A DNA stretch of 64,000 bases. It comes from Dasypus novemcinctus (lineage: Eukaryota > Chordata > Mammalia > Cingulata > Dasypodidae). The notes below the pieces were generated by a model. It worked only from the letters and a program-made list of their open reading frames with translations. It was not told the origin of the DNA and did no database searches. The stretch lies in the NCBI RefSeq assembly GCF_030445035.2, contig NC_080680.1, positions 95,175,157-95,239,156 on the forward strand, written 5' to 3'. Of this stretch, positions 56,741 through 64,000 are shown piece after piece. The position numbers were made by a program, and so were the translations under genes. The stretch's first letter is position 1, and every line of letters starts with the position of its first letter.

Positions 56741-57698
56741 ATGTTGACAAGACAGCAACAAAAATCTACAAACCAAAACAGTAATCAGGAAAACATGGCT
56801 GAATCCAATCAGGAAGGGGGGCAGGACTTCGCACAAGCAATGAAAGATCTCAGAACATTTATCACTGACAAATTTGATGAAGTAATGAAAGAGGTTAACA
56901 GCATGAAGACAACACTTGGAGGGGAAATTGCAGACATGCGCAAAAAAATAACAGATATGATGGAAATGAACACCACAATTCAAGAAATCAAAAATACGCT
57001 TGCAGCAAATATCAGCAGACTAGAAGAGGCAGAGCAGAGAATTAGTGATGTGGAAGACAGTGCATTGGAAATCAAACAGATAGTAGAAGTGGTCAATAAA
57101 AAGGTAGAAAAAAATCCAGATAGGACTTAGGGACCTGAATGATAATGCAAAACGCTCAAACATACGTATTATAGGCATTCCAGAAGGAGAAGAGAAGGGA
57201 AAGGGGTCAGAAGGAGTGTTGCAGGAAATAATGAATGAAAACTTCCCAAATCTACTGAAAGAGACAGATGTACATATCCAAGAAGCACAGCGCACTCCAC
57301 TGGTCATAAACCCCAACAGGCCCACCCCAAGACATATACTTGTCAAATTATCCAATGCTCAAGACAAAGAAAAAATTCTAAAAGCATCAAGAGAAAAGAA
57401 AACCATCACATACAAGGGAAACTCCATAAGATTAAGTGCTGATTTCTCATCTGAAACGATGGAGGCAAGAAGGCAGTGGTATGATATAGTCAAGGTACTA
57501 AAGGAAAAAAATTTCCAACCAAGAATACTCTATCCAGCTAAACTAGCATTCAAAAATGATGGAGAGTTCAAAATATTCACAGATAAACAGAAACTGAAAG
57601 AGTATATCAACAAGAAACCTCCCCTTCAAGAAATTCTTAAGGGAGTTCTGCAGGAAGAAAGGAAAAAACAGGACAGTCAGAGATGGAGGAGAGTGTAA
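56741..57698 (+). pseudogene. ORF1p: L1-b ORF1, one-base shift
   Basis: ATG at 56741 and stop at 57696-57698, about 319 codons when read across the shift, close to the family's usual 330-340. Domain order: basic N-terminus, coiled coil (about residues 40-125, with 'LEEAEQRISDVEDSALEIKQ'), RNA-recognition part ('RIIGIPEGEEKGKG' type) and C-terminal domain ('RHILVKLSNAQDKEKIL', 'RRQWYDIVKVLKEKNFQPR'). An A-run at 57107-57113 has one base more than the L1-a equivalent, moving the frame and causing the stop at 57128-57130. No other lesion. The RNA-binding partner of ORF2p in the L1 ribonucleoprotein. Confidence 0.9.
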
Positions 57699-57776
57699 AA
57701 GCAACAAGAAAGACAAAAATAGAAGGGGAAAATAAAATTACAAACAAAATATAACAAACACAAATCCAACCAAAAT

Positions 57777-60700
57777 ATGGCTACCATAAATAACTCTCTA
57801 AACGTAATAACACTGAATGTCAACGGATTAAACTCACCTATCAAAAGATTCAGACTGGGACACTGGATAAGGAAATACGACCCATCTATATGCTGCCTAC
57901 AAGAGACACATCTTAGACCCAGAGACTCATGGAGGTTGAAAGTGAATGGCTGGAAAACAATCATACAAGCAAACAACAACCAAAAAAAGGCAGGAGTAGC
58001 TATATTAATATCAGACAAAATAGACTTTAAATGCGAAACAATTGTGAGAGACAAAGAAGGATACTATATTTTAGTGAAAGGGACAATCTGTCAAGAAGAT
58101 CGAACAATCATAAATATTTATGCTCCTAACAAGGGCGCCTCTAAATATGTGAGGCAAATGCTGGAAAAACTAAGTGAAAGAATAGATGCATCTACAATTA
58201 TAGTGGGGGATTTTAATACACCACTATCAACTCTGGATAGAACATCTCAAAAGAGAATCACTAAAGAAACAAAACATTTGAACAGTATATTAGAGGAGCT
58301 GGATCTAATAGACATATATAGATCATTACACCCAAATACAGCAGGATATACATTTTTCTCAAGCGCACTTGGAACATTCTCCAAGATTGACCATATGCTA
58401 GGCCACAAAGAAAGGCTTAATGAATTCAGAAAGATCGAAATCATACAAAACAATATCTCTGACCACAGTGGAGTGAAGCTGGAAATTTGCAAGGGACAGA
58501 GACCCAGACTCCACACGACAATTTGGAAATTAAACAGCACACTCTTAGAAAAACAGTGGGTCAAAGAGGAAATCTCAAAAGAAATCAATGACTACCTTGA
58601 AACAAATGATAATGATAACACAACATACCAAAATTTATGGGATGCAGCAAAAGTGGTACTGAGAGGGAAATTTATAGCCATAAATTCATATATAAAAAAA
58701 GAAGAAAGAGCAAAAATTGGAGAACTAACTGCACTTTTGATGGAATTAGAAAAACAACAACAAAGTAACCCAACAGGAAGAAGAAGGAAGGAAATAACAA
58801 AGATAAGAGCAGAACTAAATGAAATAGAAAATAAGAAAGCACTAGAAAAAATAAACAAGACCAAGAGCTGGTTTTTTGAGAAGATCAACAAAATTGACAA
58901 ACCTTTAGCGAGACTAACAAAGAAAAAAAGAGAAAAGATGCAAATACACAAAAGAAGAAATGAGAAAGGTGATATCACCACTGACCCCACAGAAATAAAG
59001 ACTATCATAAGAGGATACTTTGAAAAACTATATTCCAACAAAAATGACAATTTAGAGGAAATGGACAAATTCCTAGAAACTCATAAGCAGCCCATACTGA
59101 CGAAAGAAGAAATTGATGATCTTAACAAACCAATCACGAACAAAGAGATAGAATCAGTCATTAAAAATCTCCCAACTAAGAAGAGCCCAGGGCCAGACGG
59201 CTTCACAGGTGAATTCTACAAAACATTCCGGAAAGAAATAACACCAATCCTGTTGAAACAAAAAATCGAAACAGAAGGAACACTGCCTAATTCCTTCTAT
59301 GATGCCAACATTACCCTAGTACCAAAGCCAAACAAAGACACCACAAGAAAGGAAAATTACAAACCAATTTCTCTAATGAACCTAGACGCAAAAATACTTA
59401 ACAAAATACTTGCTAATTGTATTCAACAACACATTAAACAAATTATACACCATGACCAAGTGGGATTTACTCCAGGTATGCAAGGATGGTTCAACATAAG
59501 AAAATCAATCAATGTACTACACCATATAAACAGATTGAGAGAAAAAAAACACATGATTATATCTATAGATGCAGAAAAGGCATTTGACAAAATACAGCAC
59601 CCCTTCCTGATAAAAACACTCCAAAAGATCGGAAAACAAGGAAACTTTTTGAACATGATAAAGAGTATATATGAAAAACCGAAAGCCAACATTGTTTACA
59701 ATGGCGAAATCCTGAAATCCTTCCCTCTAAACTCAGAAACAAGACAAGGATGCCCATTGTCTCCGCTCCTATTTAACATTGTCTTGGAAGTACTTGCTCG
59801 AGCACTGAGACAAGAACCAGATATAAAAGGCATTCAAATTGGAAGGGAAGAAGTAAAAATTTCATTATTTGCAGATGACATGATCCTATATATAGAAAAC
59901 CCTGAGAGATCTACAACAAAGCTCCTAGAACTCATAAATGAGTTTAGCAAAGTCACAGGTTATAAGATCAATGAGCAAAAATCAGTAGCATTTCTGTACA
60001 CCAATAATGAGCACGATCAGGAGGAAATCAAGAAACAAATACCATTCACAATAGTAAATAAAAAATCAAATACTTAGGAATAAATTTAACTAAAGAGGTA
60101 AAAAACTTATACATTGAGAACTATACAAGATTGTTCAAGGAAATCAAAGAAAACCTAAATAAATGGAAGAATATTCCCTGTTCATGGATAGGAAGACTGA
60201 ATATTATTAAGATGTCTATCCTACCAAAACTGATCTACACATTCAATGCAATCCCAATAAAAATCAACACAGCCTTCTTTAAGGAACTAGAAAAACTAAT
60301 TATGAAATATATTTGGAATAGAAAGAGGCCCCGAATAGCCAAAGACATACTGAAAAAGAAAAATGAAATAGGAGGAATCACACTTCCTGACTTCAAAACA
60401 TACTACAAAACTACAGTAGTGAAAACAGCATGGTACTGGCATAAGGAGAGACACACAGACCAATGGAATCGAATTGAAAGTTCGGATATAGAACCTCATG
60501 TATATAGCCATATAATATTCGATAAAGCCACCAAACCCTCTCAACTGGGAGAGAATGGCCTATTCAACAAATGGTGCCTGGAGAACTGGATAGCCATATG
60601 TAGAAGAATGAAAGAGGATTACCATCTCACACCTTATACAAAGATCAACTCAAGATGGATCAAAGACCTAAATATAAGAGCCAAGACCATAAAGACCTTA

Positions 60701-61588
60701 GAAAGCAGTGTAGGGAAACATCTACAGGACCTTGTAATAGGAAATGGCTTCATGAATATCACACCAAAAGCACAAGCAGCAAAAGAACAAATAGATAAAT
60801 GGGAATACCTCAAAATTAAAGCCTTCTGCACCTCAAAGGAGTTTGTCAAGAAAGTAAAAAGGGAACCCACACAATGGGAGAAAATATTTGGCAACCATAT
60901 ATCTGATAAGATACTTATAACTTGCATATATAAAGAACTCCTATATCTTGAAAACAAAAAGATAAACAACCCATTTAAAAAATGGGAAAAAGACTTAAAC
61001 AGACACTTCTCCAAAGAAGAAATACAAATGGCTAAAAAGCACATGAAAAAATGCTCCAAATCTCTAGCTATCAGGGAAATGCAAATCAAAACTACAATGA
61101 GATACCATCTTACTCCCATAAGATTGGCAGCCATGAAAAAAACAGTAGAATACAAATGCTGGAGAGGATGTGAAGAAAGGGGAACACTCATCCATTGCTG
61201 GTGGGAATGCAGAAGGATCCAACCATTCTGGAGGACAGTTTGGCGGTTTCTCAAAAAATTATCCATAGATTTGCCATATGACCCAGCAATACCACTGCTG
61301 GGTATGTACCCATCAGATCTGAAAACAAGGACACAAACTGATATATGTACACCAATGTTCATAGCAGCATTGTTCACTATCGCCAAAAGTTGGAATCAAT
61401 CCAAATGTCCATCAACAGATGAGTGGATCAATAAAATGTGGTATATACACACAATGGAATACTACTCAGCTGTAAGAACCAATACAATACAATCGCATGT
61501 GATAACATGGATGAACCTTGAGAATCTTATGTTGAGTGAAGCAACCCAGGCATTGAAGGACAAATACTATATGACCTCAATGATATGA
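57777..61588 (+). pseudogene. ORF2p: L1-b ORF2, one-base shift
   Basis: Endonuclease and reverse transcriptase polyprotein for target-primed reverse transcription. ATG at 57777; about 1270 codons in total, normal for L1. Endonuclease residues are intact: N14, E43 (in QETHL), D145 and N147 (GDFNT), D205 (KIDHM) and H230 (SDHSG). The reverse transcriptase shows 'KKSPGPDGF', '[18 protein letters not shown]' and FADD with aspartates at about residues 700-701. The C-terminal cysteine-rich motif reads C-X3-C-X7-H-X4-C (CWRGC...HCWWEC, about 61158-61209). A six-base A-run near 60060-60066 is one base shorter than in L1-a, breaking the frame at about residue 763 (stop 60075-60077). The second half is open to 61588. 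Confidence 0.93.
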
Positions 61589-64000
61589 AATAAGTTAACT
61601 GCCTCAGAGAGCTAGAGTCTGGAAAAGTGGCTTACAGGAAATCGGGGGGTGGAGGAAGGATGTGAGTTAATGTCTGCAGGGGTGGAATCTGTGATGAGCT
61701 GGCGGTAAGTATGAGCACAAAGAAGGGACAAAATGGGGGCAAGGGGTTACCTTCAGGTGGGATTTTCTGGGTTTGAGGGGGGCTGGGGATGGGAAGAGGG
61801 GTAATATTGTCCAAGAAATAGGTGGGAGGGAGGGGCAACATACGAATATGGGAGAGTGTCAGAAGTTGGTTGAGAACTAAATGTTGAGTAAAACGTATCA
61901 AAGTATAAGTAGGAGAGTTACCTGGTTAGGACGCTCAGGGGGTATGGTCTGATGCGTGACGGACTCCGGAGGGAATAGCTGAAGGCTCATTTTGCCAAGG
62001 TGGGTTCTACCATTGGGTGGGGTGGACCCATATCCTGGGGAAGACTAATGCCGTCGAATAGAGAGAACTGTATCTCTCGTGAGAAAGGACGGCTCCCAGG
62101 GTATTAGATTGGCAGGCGTTGTGGGCCCTAAGGGGAGGGGAAAATGGATGTGGAATGGATGGAACAAAGGTAAATAAGGGGGCAAAAGAGGAGTTATGTG
62201 AGAGTACACGAGGATGAATATAAAACAGCTAATATTACACCAAAAACATATAGGGGACGACAGACTAATAATGAAAACCATAAGACAAAACATAGGATAA
62301 CTAAAAAATTTAAAAAACTATACAGCCTAAAATATGGACTACATAGTAAGCACAAATGTCACCTTGTTTGAAAACTATAGTTTTGGAATCTGTACATCAG
62401 TTTCAGGAAATATGATATGAATAAGTTAAAAGATTATTGCTGTGCAAGGGAAAAGGTTTTATGGTGGATCTGGGGAAATACTGTATATTGTATATATGAA
62501 TTTCGGTGATCTAAGACTCTTCTGAAGCTGACATTATGTTGGGATTCACTTTACGGGAAGTTTTGGATCACAGAGTGGTTCAACAATGGCAGCGGAGGAA
62601 TACTGATATGGGATGTTATTGACAGGATATATATGGTTGACAGGGAGTTATACAGGGCATATGCCCAGGGTATATGGTAATGTCTATATATACTCATAGT
62701 GGAAACAAAAACAACAGCTGGGTGGGTACTGGGCTCCTGGCCGGGGGGTCACTGTTGTGGGCCCTGGGAGAGCAGCGGCAATCCTCCAGGTGCAACGGCA
62801 AGAACCAGGAAGGAAGGAGGGCCCAACAGTGGGCTCGTGATACTAATGGTTACACTTTTGAGCCTATACACCTGCAATAAGAACAAGGCCTAGAGTAGCA
62901 TTGTGCCTGGGGGTTTCCTCCTGACAGCCTTCATGTTACTCAAATGTGGCCACTCTCACAGCCAAACTCAGCGTGTAGATGCGATGCATTCCCCCCAGCG
63001 TGGGACACGACACCCGGGGATGAGCCTCCCTGGCACCGAGGGATCACTACCACATACCAGCTGAAGAAGCAACTAGAAAATGACCTTGAATTAAAGATTC
63101 AATGCGGAACAGCAGAATATACCTGTCTACATATAATAACATGACTTTGGGAAGCTGTTTGACCTAATGTAAGGGGGAAATGGAAAGGAGAAATGAGATT
63201 ATAAGGCTGTGAGTCTCTAAAAAAGAGTCTGGAGGTTGTCAGAAGGAATACCCCTATGTACAACTGAACAAGTCTAAGAGACAGATAAGGTAGATACAAC
63301 CCCAGGTATTGGTTCTTTTGAGGGATAAAGAGACCCACGGGTTCTATGGTCATGGCAGAAGGGGTTCACTGCCATGACAGATAGCCCTTCTTTGGAGCTG
63401 GTGTTTCTGCATAATGGAATTGGACTCAGAGGGGATCTCTTTTCACAAGACTTGCATGCTACTTTATTGGAATTGTAGTTGGTGCTGTGTTTAAGATATA
63501 TGTAGGGGATTTGAATCTCTGGACTGATAATATGACACCCAGGCCCAGAGCCTCAACAGACTTCAGCTCCTACACTTTGATTTATTGGACTTACTCCACT
63601 CAGCTAACATGGAGTCGAAGAAGGTCAACCACCACAACATGGAGCCTAGAGTGTCTACAACTGGAAGCGGGAGGAGTGCATCCAGTACCCATGTGGAATC
63701 TAAGCCCTCACTTGACATAGATGTGCAATGGACACAACCATTCCAATGTCCACAGAGAAAATGTGGAATGGGTATGGGAACGGTAGCCATGGTGGCTGCT
63801 GGGTGTGGGGAACGGGAGGAAGAGATGAGATGTGGAGGCGTTTTCAGGACGTGGAGTTGTCCTGGATAGTGCTTCATGGACAATTACGGGACATTATAGA
63901 TCCCCCCAGGGCCCACTGGATGGAACGTGAGAGAGTCTGGGCTATGATGTGGACCATTGACTATGGGGTGCAGTGATGCTCAGAGATGAACTTACCAGGT
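61589..64000 (+). other. L1-b 3' UTR, unusually long (partial)
   Basis: It starts with G-rich polypurine sequence (61640-61810), continues through 'gtggccactctcacagccaa' and 'gatgagcctccctggcaccg', and holds the segment present as separate 5'-truncated copies at 17065, 28150, 44990 and 49572. The polyadenylation signal lies outside. The ~94-codon plus frame at 63585-63869 and the 106-codon minus frame at 63563-63883 are also open in the 17-kb copy. Confidence 0.88.
61777..61801 (+). promoter_or_regulatory. Predicted G-quadruplex in the L1-b 3' UTR
   Basis: Four G-runs of at least three with loops of 2-4 bases ('ggggggctggggatggg' then 'aagagggg'). G-quadruplexes are a known feature of L1 3' UTRs near the ORF2 stop. 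Confidence 0.75.

Larger units (their letters stand above)
55021..64000 (+). mobile_element. L1-b: young full-length L1, runs off the right edge
   Basis: Complete 5' UTR (1.72 kb), ORF1, 78-base spacer, ORF2 and more than 2.4 kb of 3' UTR. By comparison with the copy ending at 18085, roughly the last 130 bp are beyond the window, giving about 9.1 kb in total. It is inserted into L1-a; 'aagatgtctatcct' (55007-55020) is the probable left target duplication. Only two single-base shifts break the ORFs. Confidence 0.92.

Noticed and set aside
58592..59068. 158-codon hydrophobic minus-strand frame
   Set aside because: Antisense shadow of the ORF2 lysine/glutamate-rich linker.
60634..61386. 250-codon minus-strand frame in L1-b
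   Set aside because: Antisense shadow of the A-rich ORF2; reverse-complement stops are scarce there by composition.
1..64000. CRISPR-like or prokaryotic defence/operon content
   Set aside because: The window is mammalian; all regular repeats are explained by microsatellites, SINEs, LTRs or the L1 array.

Overview
The window is a piece of mammalian nuclear genome, almost certainly from a xenarthran (armadillo, sloth or anteater). The evidence is about eight copies of the tRNA-derived DAS-type SINE specific to that group, a matching L1 lineage with a very long 3' UTR, and ancient eutherian repeats (MIR, L2, MLT1, MER5A). It is gene-poor and repeat-rich. The only host protein gene I can support is one olfactory receptor, OR1L3-like, on the minus strand at 45.9-47.3 kb. 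Family names of repeats come from recognising consensus-like stretches by eye; no database was searched.

Layout. 0-18 kb: old L1 3' ends, MIR, L2 and MLT1 remnants, one DAS SINE, and the first copy (8.46-10.55 kb) of an ancient direct duplication whose partner lies at 26.07-28.15 kb. 18-23.6 kb: a 5'-incomplete, inactivated class II (betaretrovirus-like) endogenous retrovirus (ERV-A) with integrase, env and a 3' LTR. 23.6-31.9 kb: L1 debris, twin DAS SINEs, a MER5A, the second duplicate, L1 3' UTR fragments and an MLT1. 31.85-34.3 kb: a minus-strand ERV fragment (ERV-C). 35.5-41.9 kb: a complete two-LTR proviral-form element (ERV-B) with proline-type primer site, polypurine tract and 4-bp target duplication but no recognisable gag, pol or env. 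42-52 kb: the olfactory receptor, whose last codons were replaced by a SINE insertion, and an L2 split by nested L1 and SINE insertions. 52.3-64 kb: an old L1 that lost its endonuclease region, interrupted by a young full-length L1 that runs off the right edge.

The most unusual signal is an AT-rich, apparently non-coding module shared by all three ERV-like elements (18.1-20.8 kb, about 37.5-39.7 kb, and 33.4-34.3 kb on the minus strand), although ERV-B appears to belong to a different retroviral class by its primer site and LTRs. The young L1 is also notable: its 5' UTR carries a GC-rich tandem array with a 90-bp period, its endonuclease, reverse transcriptase and zinc-knuckle residues are intact, only two single-base homopolymer shifts break its frames, and its 3' UTR exceeds 2.4 kb. 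No bacterial-type operons, CRISPR arrays, tRNA or rRNA genes were seen.
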